From assembly GCF_042237075.1 (NCBI RefSeq), contig NZ_JBCGDC010000024.1, positions 1-64,000 of the forward strand: a DNA stretch of 64,000 nt. Reading direction: 5' to 3'. The notes under the pieces were generated by a model, which did not search any database, was not told the origin of the DNA, and saw only the letters and a program-made list of their open reading frames with translations. Both the position numbers and the translations under genes were made by a program. Within the stretch, counting starts at the first letter, position 1; every line of letters begins with the position of its first letter. This document shows positions 22,637 to 30,438 of the stretch, piece after piece. The DNA comes from Polymorphospora lycopeni (GTDB lineage Bacteria; Actinomycetota; Actinomycetes; Mycobacteriales; Micromonosporaceae).

Positions 22637-23767
22637 TCAGTGCTGCGGGCCGGTCCAGTCGAGGCAGACGGCCACGGCGTCGTCGACCAGGTCGCCGGAG
22701 ACGAAGGCACGCACGTCGCCGAGCAGCGAGCGCACCGCCTCCAGCGGTGCCAGCGGGCGGGTACGCCGGACGAACCGCTCCAGCGCCGACTCGCCGTACC
22801 GGGTGTTCGTCGCGGTGGCGTCGGAGATGCCGTCGCTGAGGACGAACAGCCGGTCACCGACCTGCAGGTCGAAGCTCTGGGCGTGGTAGATCGTGCCGTC
22901 GAACATGCCGAGCGGGAACTGCGCCTCCAGCCGCTGCTCGACCACCTCGCCCTCCCGCAGCAGCAGCACCCGGGGCGAGCCGGCGTCGACGGCGAGGACC
23001 TTCCCGGTGGCCAGGTCGAGTTCGAGCAGGAGCGTCTCGATGTGCTGCACACCCCGGTGGTGGGCGTAGACGGCCTGGTCGGCCAGGGACGCCTGGTCGG
23101 CCAGGGACAGCCCGGCGCGGCGGGCGTTGCGCAGCGCCTGGATCGCCAGGGTGGTCAGGGTGGCGGCGGTCACCCCTTCACCCATGCCGTTGACGGTGGC
23201 GAGCCAGGCCCGGTGCCCGTCGTCGGCCCAGTCGAAGCTGTCGCCGCGCACCGCGTACGCCGGCTCCAGTTGGCCGGCGAGGCTGAACGACGACCGGGAC
23301 CGGCTGCGGCCGGGGAGCAGCTCCCACTGCATCTCCGCCGCGAGGGTCAACCGGCGGGTACGCGCCGCCACCGAGTAGCGGTCGGTGCTGGAGCGTACGG
23401 CGGCCAGTTCGTGCCCGAGCGACGTGGCGATCTCGGCCAGCTCGTCGCGTAGTCGCGGGTCGTCGGGTACGGCTCGCAGGCGCAGCACCCCGATCCGGTC
23501 GCCGCGCATCGTGACCGGCAGGTAGAGCGTGTCCTCGTGGAGGATCTCGGCCTGGTGGTCGAAGCTGCGCCAGGCCGGGTCGCCGGGCGACGTCACCGGC
23601 CCGTCCCCGCAGAGCGGCAGGAGCGCGGCGATCCGGTAGTCGACCTGGAGAAGTTCCGTCCCGGTGACGCCGTACGCCTTGGCCAGCGCCCCGCCGAGGC
23701 ACTCGACGATCTCGTCGGCGGGTGCCGTGGTCAGGGATCGCCGCACTCCGATCAGCCGCTCGTACAT
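22637..23767 (-). CDS. PP2C/SpoIIE-type serine phosphatase with GAF-like sensor
   Basis: 376 residues from ATG 23767; a longer start at 23839 would run into the divergent MarR gene. The N-terminal half resembles a GAF sensor (EILHEDTLYLPVTMRGDRIGVLRLRA). The C-terminal half is a SpoIIE/RsbU-type PP2C phosphatase with LAGQLEPAYAVRGDSFDWA, VNGMGEGVTAATLTTLAI and LFVLSDGISDATA supplying metal-binding Asp residues. Several canonical glycine/aspartate positions are altered (GDSFDW, NGMGEG), so activity should be treated with care. Such enzymes usually dephosphorylate anti-anti-sigma factors in stress signalling. Confidence 0.88.
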   Translation of the reverse strand: MYERLIGVRRSLTTAPADEIVECLGGALAKAYGVTGTELLQVDYRIAALLPLCGDGPVTSPGDPAWRSFDHQAEILHEDTLYLPVTMRGDRIGVLRLRAVPDDPRLRDELAEIATSLGHELAAVRSSTDRYSVAARTRRLTLAAEMQWELLPGRSRSRSSFSLAGQLEPAYAVRGDSFDWADDGHRAWLATVNGMGEGVTAATLTTLAIQALRNARRAGLSLADQASLADQAVYAHHRGVQHIETLLLELDLATGKVLAVDAGSPRVLLLREGEVVEQRLEAQFPLGMFDGTIYHAQSFDLQVGDRLFVLSDGISDATATNTRYGESALERFVRRTRPLAPLEAVRSLLGDVRAFVSGDLVDDAVAVCLDWTGPQH

Positions 23768-23808
23768 GATCCGCCCCCTGGCTTGTCCGGCGGCGGGTGC
23801 CGCGAGGG

Positions 23809-23814
23809 TAGTGT
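23809..23814 (+). promoter_or_regulatory. TANNNT -10 box for leaderless marR-type mRNA
   Basis: TAGTGT ends 10 nt before ATG 23825 with no Shine-Dalgarno sequence between. Confidence 0.4.
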
Positions 23815-23824
23815 CAGGCCCACC

Positions 23825-24304
23825 ATGGCCGAACACCATGGTCCAGACGGGCCGGAACCGAGTATCGCCGCCGAGGTGGACGCCGCGGCGGAAGCGTTGC
23901 TGTCCGTGTGGGATTCGGCACGTGAGCGGGCCACCAGCCGGTTGTCCGGATCACAGCTGCGCGCGGTGATCATCGTCGAGCAGTACGACGGGATCAACCT
24001 GCGCGGGCTGGCCGAGAGCATGGGCATGATCCTGTCGTCGGCGAGCCGGCTCTGCGACCGGCTGGTCGCGGCGGGGGTGCTCGAACGGGTGCCCGGCCGG
24101 GCCGACCGGCGGGAGATCTCGCTGCACCTGACCCCGGTCGGTCAGACGTTGCTCGCCGAGCTGCGCCGCGACCGGCGGGAACGGCTGGCGGCGGTGCTCG
24201 ACGCGATGAGCGCCGGCAGCCAACAGGCGCTGCTGCGCGGGCTGCGTGAGTTCGAGTCGGCGGCCCGCGCCGAGACGGCCGAGGACGAGGCCCGTTCGGC
24301 CTGA
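23825..24304 (+). CDS. MarR family transcriptional regulator
   Basis: 159 residues from ATG 23825. The winged helix-turn-helix of MarR proteins is seen in LSGSQLRAVIIVEQYDGINL, LAESMGMILSSASRLCDRLV and GVLERVPGRADRREISLHLT (wing with the DRR pattern). A long C-terminal dimerisation helix follows (LLAELRRDRRERLAAVLDAM). The ligand is unknown. It is divergent from the PP2C phosphatase, sharing a 57-bp control region. Confidence 0.88.
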   Translation: MAEHHGPDGPEPSIAAEVDAAAEALLSVWDSARERATSRLSGSQLRAVIIVEQYDGINLRGLAESMGMILSSASRLCDRLVAAGVLERVPGRADRREISLHLTPVGQTLLAELRRDRRERLAAVLDAMSAGSQQALLRGLREFESAARAETAEDEARSA

Positions 24305-24329
24305 CCCCGGATCCGGGCGGGCGCCTCGC

Positions 24330-24430
24330 CGATCACGGCCGGGCGGGCGCCGCACTGGTCACGGCCGGGCGCGGACACCGTCACGGGCGGGCGGGCGCCG
24401 TCACGGCCAGGCGGCACCGCCCCGGTCACG
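24330..24430. repeat. Degenerate GC-rich tandem repeats
   Basis: Between the marR-type gene and the ROK gene there are about five imperfect copies of GTCACGGCCGGGCGGGCGCC-like units (for example near 24334, 24356, 24380, 24398 and 24425), the last running into the 3' end of the ROK gene. No function is assigned. Confidence 0.5.
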
Positions 24431-25721
24431 GGCGGCCGCCGGCCAGCCAGCGGGCCGGCCGGTCCAGCACGGCCCGTACGACGGATCCGGCCGCACCCAC
24501 CACCGCCGCGTCGCCGCCGAGCCGGGAGGCCCGGACGGTCACCGGTGACCATCCGGCGGTCAGCACCCGGTGGTTGACCTCGTCCTCGACCGCCGGCGCG
24601 AGCCAGGGGGTGAGGGGGGCGTAGACACCGCCCAGCACGACGGTGTCTACGTCGAGCACGTTGATCACGCCGGCCACGGTGACGCCGAGGGCCGAACCGG
24701 CGTCGGCGAGGGCTCGCAGCGCCGCCGGGTCGGCCGCCTCGGCGAGGCTGGTCAGCCGGGCGACGGCCTGGTCCGCGGTGTGGCCCCGGTCGGCCAGGCC
24801 GGCTGCGGCCAGGATCGCGTCCTGCCCGGCGTACCGCTCCAGGCAGCCTCGGGCGCCGCAGCCGCACGGCGGGCCGTCGGGCCGTACCGCGACGTGGCCC
24901 AGTTCGCCGCTCCAGCCGCGGGCGCCGCGCAGGAGGGCGCCGTCGAGCACGATGCCGGCGCCGATCCCGATCTCGCCGGAGACGTAGAGGAAGCTGGCCG
25001 GGCCGGCGGTGTGCAGTTCGCCGAGGGCGGCCAGGTTGGCCTCGTTGTCGACGGTCAGCGGCGCCCCGGCCAGGGCGGGATGCCCGTGCACGAGGGCGGG
25101 TACGTCGACGTCGCGCCAGCCGAGGTTGGGGGCGAGCCGGACGACGCCGTCGGCGGTGACCAGTCCGGGTACGGCCAGCGCGGTGCCGGCGTGCGCCAGC
25201 CCCTGCCGTTCGGCCTCGCCCCGTACGGCGGCGGCGAGGTCGGCGACCCGGGCCAGCACGTCCCGGGGCCCGGCCGGGCGCTGGTCGGCGCGGTGGACGA
25301 CGCGGTGCCGGACCCGGCCGGTCAGGTCGACGACGCACGCGGCGAGGTAGTCGACGTTGATCTCCAGCCCGAGCCCGGCCGGCCCGTTCCCGGCGAGCAC
25401 CAGGCCGAGCGCGGGCCGCCCGGCGCCGGCACGTGGGGTGGGAGCGACCTCGGTGACCAGCCGGCCACCGATCAGGTCGTCGACGAGTGCGGAGACGGTG
25501 GCCCGGGTCAGCCCGGTCGCGGCGGCGATGTCGGCCCGCGACGGCACCCGGCCGCCCGCCGCGGCCGTCCCGCCGGTGCCGACGGTCCCGCCGGCCGCGT
25601 CGGTGCCGCCGGCCGTCGGCGGACCGGTCGCGATGTGTCGCAGGACCAGGCCGAGGTTGTGTTCGCGCAGGCTGGCCTGCCTCACCGGGGTGTTGCCCGA
25701 CCGTGTGCCAGCCTGCGCCAT
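24426..25721 (-). CDS. ROK family repressor, probable xylose regulator
   Basis: 431 residues. The N-terminal helix-turn-helix is SRADIAAATGLTRATVSALV. A Gly/Ala/Thr-rich insertion (AGGTDAAGGTVGTGGTAAAG) lies between the first helix and the HTH, which is unusual. The ROK sugar-binding domain has LGLEINVDYLAACVVDLTG, YVSGEIGIGAGIVLDGALL and the zinc motif CGCGARGCLE. It is divergent from xylA with an AT-rich operator-like region between, so it is most likely the XylR-type repressor of xylose catabolism. This is inferred from position. Confidence 0.9.
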   Translation of the reverse strand: MAQAGTRSGNTPVRQASLREHNLGLVLRHIATGPPTAGGTDAAGGTVGTGGTAAAGGRVPSRADIAAATGLTRATVSALVDDLIGGRLVTEVAPTPRAGAGRPALGLVLAGNGPAGLGLEINVDYLAACVVDLTGRVRHRVVHRADQRPAGPRDVLARVADLAAAVRGEAERQGLAHAGTALAVPGLVTADGVVRLAPNLGWRDVDVPALVHGHPALAGAPLTVDNEANLAALGELHTAGPASFLYVSGEIGIGAGIVLDGALLRGARGWSGELGHVAVRPDGPPCGCGARGCLERYAGQDAILAAAGLADRGHTADQAVARLTSLAEAADPAALRALADAGSALGVTVAGVINVLDVDTVVLGGVYAPLTPWLAPAVEDEVNHRVLTAGWSPVTVRASRLGGDAAVVGAAGSVVRAVLDRPARWLAGGRP

Positions 25722-25746
25722 GACCTTGACAGTGCCATAGCCGCGC

Positions 25747-25770
25747 CAAATAATTCAACGAATAAACAAA
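25747..25770. promoter_or_regulatory. AT-rich operator region between ROK repressor and xylA
   Basis: CAAATAATTCAACGAATAAA and following bases form a markedly AT-rich block in very GC-rich DNA. It includes the near-dyad AATTCAACGAATA and lies between the divergent ROK gene and xylA. This is the normal place and composition of ROK/XylR operators in actinomycetes. Confidence 0.6.
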
Positions 25771-25795
25771 TCAAACGTGTTACGTGGAGGTCGCC

Positions 25796-26983
25796 ATGGC
25801 AGCCCAGCCCACGCCCGCTGACAAGTTCTCCTTCGGCCTGTGGACGGTGGGGTGGCCGGCCCGCGATCCGTTCGGCGACGCGACCCGGGCCGCGCTCGAC
25901 CCGGTCGAGGCGGTGCACCGGCTCGCCGAACTCGGGGCGTACGGCATCACGTTCCACGACGACGACCTGATCCCGTTCGGTTCCGACGACGCGGCCCGCC
26001 ACCACCACGTCGGCCGCTTCCGCAAGGCGCTCGACGAGACCGGCCTGGTGGTCCCGATGGTCACCACCAACCTGTTCACCCACCCGATCTTCAAGGACGG
26101 CGGCTTCACCAGCAACGACCGGGACGTACGCCGGTTCGCCCTGCGCAAGGTGCTGCGCAACATCGACCTCGCCGCCGAACTCGGGGCGCGCACCTTCGTG
26201 ATGTGGGGTGGCCGCGAGGGCGCCGAGTACGACGTGGCCAAGGACATCCGGGCCGCGCTCGACCGCTACCGCGAGGCGGTCAACCTGCTCGCCGGCTACG
26301 TGCTCGACCGCGGCTACGACATCCGGTTCGCGATCGAGCCGAAGCCCAACGAGCCGCGCGGCGACATCCTGCTGCCGACCGTCGGTCACGCGCTGGCGTT
26401 CATCAACGAACTGGACCACCCGGAGCTGGTCGGCCTCAACCCCGAGGTCGGGCACGAGCAGATGGCCGGGCTCAACTACGCGCACGGCATCGCCCAGGCG
26501 CTGTGGGCCGGCAAGCTGTTCCACCTCGACCTCAACGGCCAGCGCGGCATCAAGTACGACCAGGACCTGGTCTTCGGCCACGGCGACCTGCTCAACGCGT
26601 TCGCCCTGGTCGACCTGCTGGAGAACGGCGGCCCGGACGGCGGGCCGGCTTACGACGGCCCCCGGCACTTCGACTACAAGCCGTCGCGGACCGAGGACTT
26701 CACCGGGGTGTGGGCCTCGGCGGCCGCCAACATGCGCACCTACCTCCTGCTCAAGGAGCGGGCCGCGGCGTTCCGCGCCGACCCGGAGGTGCGCCAGGCG
26801 CTGGCCGACAGCCAGGTCGACGCCCTCAACGAGCCGACGCTGAACGCGGGGGAGACCTACGCCGACCTGATCGCCGACCGGTCGGCGTACGAGGAACTCG
26901 ACGCCGACGCGGTCGCCGCGAAGGGCTTCGGCTTCGTACGTCTCAACCAGCTAGCCGTGGAGCACGTCCTCGGCGCCCGCTGA
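25796..26983 (+). CDS. xylA: Xylose isomerase
   Basis: 395 residues from ATG 25796 with GTGGAGG upstream. It is the short (class I, actinomycete-type) xylose isomerase: KFSFGLWTVGW at the start, the catalytic-region FHDDDLIPFG with its His, TFVMWGGREGAEYD, the metal-site IEPKPNEPRGD, NPEVGHEQMAGLNY and FHLDLNGQRGIKYDQDL. It converts D-xylose (and glucose) to the keto sugar in the cytosol. It is followed by xylB on the same strand with a 141-bp gap that holds a large inverted repeat, and is presumably repressed by the divergent ROK protein. Confidence 0.97.
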   Translation: MAAQPTPADKFSFGLWTVGWPARDPFGDATRAALDPVEAVHRLAELGAYGITFHDDDLIPFGSDDAARHHHVGRFRKALDETGLVVPMVTTNLFTHPIFKDGGFTSNDRDVRRFALRKVLRNIDLAAELGARTFVMWGGREGAEYDVAKDIRAALDRYREAVNLLAGYVLDRGYDIRFAIEPKPNEPRGDILLPTVGHALAFINELDHPELVGLNPEVGHEQMAGLNYAHGIAQALWAGKLFHLDLNGQRGIKYDQDLVFGHGDLLNAFALVDLLENGGPDGGPAYDGPRHFDYKPSRTEDFTGVWASAAANMRTYLLLKERAAAFRADPEVRQALADSQVDALNEPTLNAGETYADLIADRSAYEELDADAVAAKGFGFVRLNQLAVEHVLGAR

Positions 26984-26993
26984 CCCCACCCTC

Positions 26994-27067
26994 GATCACC
27001 GTGATCAGGGAGTATTTCCGGCGTGTCGACGGCGCGCCGGCGTACCCACTCCCTGATCACGGTGATC
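26994..27067. repeat. 20-bp inverted repeat between xylA and xylB
   Basis: Perfect 20-bp arms, GATCACCGTGATCAGGGAGT at 26994-27013 and its complement at 27048-27067, are separated by 34 bp. Each arm also contains the smaller palindrome GATCACSGTGATC. It sits just after the xylA stop and could be a REP/MITE-like intergenic element or an mRNA hairpin reducing read-through to xylB. No T-run follows. Confidence 0.8.
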
Positions 27068-27124
27068 TTGGAAGAGGGCGGGGCAGCGGGTAGAGTTTCG
27101 GATCTGTCGATGCGGAGGCCAGTC

Positions 27125-28546
27125 ATGCCGTACGTCGCCGGAGTCGACTCGTCGACCCAGTCCTGCAAGGTGGTCGTCCGCGACGCCGAGACCGGCGCGC
27201 TGGTCCGGCAGGGCCGGGCCGCCCACCCCGACGGCACCGAGGTCGAACCGGCCGCCTGGTGGGCGGCACTCCAGGAGGCGATCGACCAGGCCGGCGGGCT
27301 CGACGACGTGGCAGCCGTGTCGATCGCCGGCCAGCAGCACGGCATGGTCTGCCTCGACGAGGACGGCAAGGTGGTCCGGCCGGCGCTGCTGTGGAACGAC
27401 ACCCGCTCGGCCGGCGCCGCCGCCGACCTCGTCGCCGAGTTCGGCGGCGACCGGGCCGGCCGGCGCGCCTGGGCCGAGGCGGTCGGATCGGTGCCGGTCG
27501 CCAGCCTGACCGTCACCAAGCTGCGCTGGCTGAGCCGGCACGAGCCGGCCGCCGCCGACCGCACCGCCGCCGTCTGCCTGCCGCACGACTGGCTCACCTG
27601 GCGGCTGGCCGGCGCGCCCGGCCTCCCCGCCCTGCGCACCGACCGCGGCGACGCGAGCGGCACCGGCTACTGGTCGCCGGCCACCGGTGCCTACCGCACC
27701 GACCTGCTCCGGCACGCCTTCGACGGGCGCGAGCCGGCCCTACCCAGGGTGCTCGGCCCGACCGACCCGGCCGGCACCCTGCCGGCCGGCGCCCGGGTCG
27801 GCCCCGGCACCGGCGACAACGCCGCCGCCGCGCTCGGGGTCGGCGCCCTGCCCGGCGACGTCGTGGTGTCGATCGGCACCTCCGGCACGGTCTTCAGCGT
27901 TGCCGACCGGCCGGCCGCCGACGAATCCGGCGCGGTCGCCGGATTCGCCGACGCCACCGGCCGGTTCCTGCCGCTGGTCTGCACCCTCAACGCCGCGCGG
28001 GTGCTCGACGCGGCCGCGACGATGCTCCGGGTCGGCCTCGACGACCTCGCCACGCTGGCCCTGGAGGCGCCACCCGGCGCCGACGGCCTGGTCCTGGTGC
28101 CCTACCTGGAGGGGGAGCGGACCCCCAACCGTCCACACTCGACCGGCGCGGTGCATGGCCTGACGCTGCGCACCGCGACCCCGGCCCACCTGGCCCGCGC
28201 CGCCGTCGAGGGCATGCTCTGCGCCCTCGCCGACGGGCTGGACGCCCTGGTGGCGCAGGGCGCCGCCGTCAACCGGGTGATCCTGGTCGGCGGCGGGGCC
28301 CGGTCCGAGGCGGTCCGCCGGATCGCGCCCGAGGTCTTCGGCGTCCCGGTGCTGGTCCCGCCGCCCGGCGAATACGTGGCCGACGGCGCCGCCCGCCAGG
28401 CCGCCTGGGTCGCCCTGGGTGGTGCCGAGCCGCCACCGTGGTCGGCGAGCCAGGCCCGGGAGTACGTCGCCACCCCCGCCCCGCACGTCCGCGAGCAGTA
28501 CGCCGCAAGCCGCGACCTGGTCCGGGACCGTCCGGTCACCGGTTAG
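27125..28546 (+). CDS. xylB: Xylulokinase
   Basis: 473 residues from ATG 27125. FGGY kinase: the N-terminal phosphate loop is GVDSSTQSCKVVVRDAETG, then SIAGQQHGMVCLDEDG, a substrate-domain LLWNDTRSA, the ATP-domain VVSIGTSGTVFSV, LVLVPYLEGERTPNRP and VILVGGGARSEAVRRI. It phosphorylates D-xylulose made by XylA to feed the pentose phosphate pathway. The start ATG lacks a strong Shine-Dalgarno sequence. GTAGAGTTTC upstream may give a separate promoter, but this is uncertain. Confidence 0.95.
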   Translation: MPYVAGVDSSTQSCKVVVRDAETGALVRQGRAAHPDGTEVEPAAWWAALQEAIDQAGGLDDVAAVSIAGQQHGMVCLDEDGKVVRPALLWNDTRSAGAAADLVAEFGGDRAGRRAWAEAVGSVPVASLTVTKLRWLSRHEPAAADRTAAVCLPHDWLTWRLAGAPGLPALRTDRGDASGTGYWSPATGAYRTDLLRHAFDGREPALPRVLGPTDPAGTLPAGARVGPGTGDNAAAALGVGALPGDVVVSIGTSGTVFSVADRPAADESGAVAGFADATGRFLPLVCTLNAARVLDAAATMLRVGLDDLATLALEAPPGADGLVLVPYLEGERTPNRPHSTGAVHGLTLRTATPAHLARAAVEGMLCALADGLDALVAQGAAVNRVILVGGGARSEAVRRIAPEVFGVPVLVPPPGEYVADGAARQAAWVALGGAEPPPWSASQAREYVATPAPHVREQYAASRDLVRDRPVTG

Positions 28547-28610
28547 CGCGTCGCCGGCCCCGGGTGTTGCCGGTGCCGGCGGCGTGGGTGATCCTGGTGC
28601 GGTGCCGAGG

Positions 28611-30092
28611 ATGACCAGCGGGGTCGGGCCGCGTGGGGGCAGCCCGGCCCACCGGTTCTACAGCGTCGTCGTCTTCGTCGTCCTCGCCTCGCTCGACAAC
28701 GTCGCGATCGGGCTCGTCCCACCGCTCTACGGGCCGATCTCCGAGTCGTTCGACGTACCCGTCAGCGCCCTCGGCCTGGTCACCGCACTCACCTTCCTCG
28801 TCAGCGCGGTCGCCTCCGTCGCCTGGGCGTACGTCGGCGACCGCACCGACCGCAAGCCGCTGCTGGTCGCCGGCACCCTGCTGTGGGCGGCCGGCACCGC
28901 CGGCAGCGCGCTCGCCGGCGGCGCGGTCGGCGGGCTGGCCACCGGCTACGCCGGCTTCGTCGTCGCGCAGATCGTGGCGGCGATCGGGCTGGGGGCGGTC
29001 GGGTCGGTCGGCTTCTCGGTCGTCACCGACCTGATCTCACCGCGCCGCCGTGGCCTGGTGATGAGCTTCTGGGGGCTGTCGCAGGGCATCGGCACCCTGA
29101 CCGGCACCCTGGTCGCCGGGCTGCTCGGGTCCGTCGACTGGCGCCGCCCGTTCCTGGTGCTCACCGTGGTCGGCCTCGCCGCGACCGCCGCCTACCTGTT
29201 CACGTACGACATCCGGCGCGGCGCGAGCCAGCCCGAACTGGCCGGTGTGCTCTCCGCCGGCGGCGACTACGACTACCGGATCGGCCGTGCCGACCTGCCG
29301 AAGATCGTCGGCCGGCGCAGCAACGTGTGGCTGATCCTCCAGGGCCTCACCGCCCAGGCGGCGTTCGGGTCACTGGTCTGGCTGCCGGTGCTGTTCCAGC
29401 AGCGGGCTCTCGACCAGGGTTACTCGACGCCCACCGCGATCGTGGTCGGCAGTGTCTTCGCGACCCTGTTCCAGCTCGGCGGGGTCTTCTCCATCGTCGG
29501 CGGCCTGGTCGGCGACGCGCTGCAACGGCGTACCCCGCGCGGCCGGGCGATCGTGGCCTCGGTCGGCATCCTCGCCGCGGTGCCGTTCTACGTCGCCCTG
29601 TTCTTCGTGCCGATGCGCATCGACGTGCCGGACGGGGCCGGCGGCGGCGCGGTCACCGCCGCCGTGCTGCGCAGCGTGGTGTCCGAGCCGACGGTCGGCC
29701 TCAGCTTCCTCACCGCCGTCCTGGCCCTGGCACTGACCTCGGCGAACTCCCCGAACTGGTTCGCCCTGATCGCCGATGTCAACCCGCCCGAGCACCGGGG
29801 CACCGTCTACAGCCTCGGCAACCTGGTCAACGGGGTGGGCCGGGCGGCCGGCAACGGGCTGGTCGGCGTCGTCTTCGGCGTACTGCGCGGGGCGTTCCCA
29901 CCCCCGCTGAACTACGCCGTGGGGCTCGCCGCCTTCCAGCTGTTCTTCGTGCCGACCGGGATCATGTACTGGCTGGCGTCACGCACCGCCCCCCGCGACA
30001 TCGTCGCCGTGCACGACCTGCTGACCGCGCGGGCGGCGGGGGCCGGACCGGACCGCACCGACCGGTCGGCCGAGGGCACTTCCGGCCGTTGA
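28611..30092 (+). CDS. MFS transporter
   Basis: 493 residues from ATG 28611; GTG 28602, three codons earlier, is an equal alternative. It has twelve membrane helices, with DNVAIGLVPPLYGPIS in helix 1, AYVGDRTDRKPLLVAG as the loop 2-3 MFS signature and SPRRRGLVMSFWGLSQGIGT. A long middle loop contains an acidic GGDYDYRIGRADLPKIVGRR segment. The sequence resembles the Spinster/hexuronate-like branch only loosely. It follows xylB by 64 bp on the same strand, so it might move a sugar or lipid. The substrate is unproven. Confidence 0.85.
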   Translation: MTSGVGPRGGSPAHRFYSVVVFVVLASLDNVAIGLVPPLYGPISESFDVPVSALGLVTALTFLVSAVASVAWAYVGDRTDRKPLLVAGTLLWAAGTAGSALAGGAVGGLATGYAGFVVAQIVAAIGLGAVGSVGFSVVTDLISPRRRGLVMSFWGLSQGIGTLTGTLVAGLLGSVDWRRPFLVLTVVGLAATAAYLFTYDIRRGASQPELAGVLSAGGDYDYRIGRADLPKIVGRRSNVWLILQGLTAQAAFGSLVWLPVLFQQRALDQGYSTPTAIVVGSVFATLFQLGGVFSIVGGLVGDALQRRTPRGRAIVASVGILAAVPFYVALFFVPMRIDVPDGAGGGAVTAAVLRSVVSEPTVGLSFLTAVLALALTSANSPNWFALIADVNPPEHRGTVYSLGNLVNGVGRAAGNGLVGVVFGVLRGAFPPPLNYAVGLAAFQLFFVPTGIMYWLASRTAPRDIVAVHDLLTARAAGAGPDRTDRSAEGTSGR

Positions 30093-30109
30093 TCGGCAAG
30101 CTTGGCAGC

Positions 30110-30382
30110 ATGCAGAACGCTCACCCGCTGCCGGCCCGTGTCGCCGGCTGGTTCGGGCTCGTCGCACATCTCGCCACCCTCGTCTGGTACGCCGCCAGCG
30201 GCCTGCTCGCACCCGGCTGGGCGGTGCTGCTCCTGCTGCTGGTGTGGGCCGGGCTGCTCGTCGTCGCGATCGTGCTGCTGCGCCGCCGTCCGGCGTACGT
30301 GCCGCTGGTGCCGGTCGTGGCGGCGCTGTTCTGGTTCGGCGCCATCTCGGCCGGGGAGGCCTGGCTCGGCTGGACCGGCTGA
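30110..30382 (+). CDS. Small three-helix membrane protein
   Basis: 90 residues from ATG 30110. There are three hydrophobic segments: WFGLVAHLATLVWYAASGLL, WAVLLLLLVWAGLLVVAIVL and VPLVPVVAALFWFGAISAG. Basic residues (LRRRPAY) fall in the second loop, indicating its orientation. It starts 17 bp after the MFS gene, probably in the same transcript. No known function. Confidence 0.7.
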   Translation: MQNAHPLPARVAGWFGLVAHLATLVWYAASGLLAPGWAVLLLLLVWAGLLVVAIVLLRRRPAYVPLVPVVAALFWFGAISAGEAWLGWTG

Positions 30383-30438
30383 CGACACGCTCGTCACACC
30401 GGCCGGTCCCGGGCCCGGAACCGGCCGGTCGACGTGTC

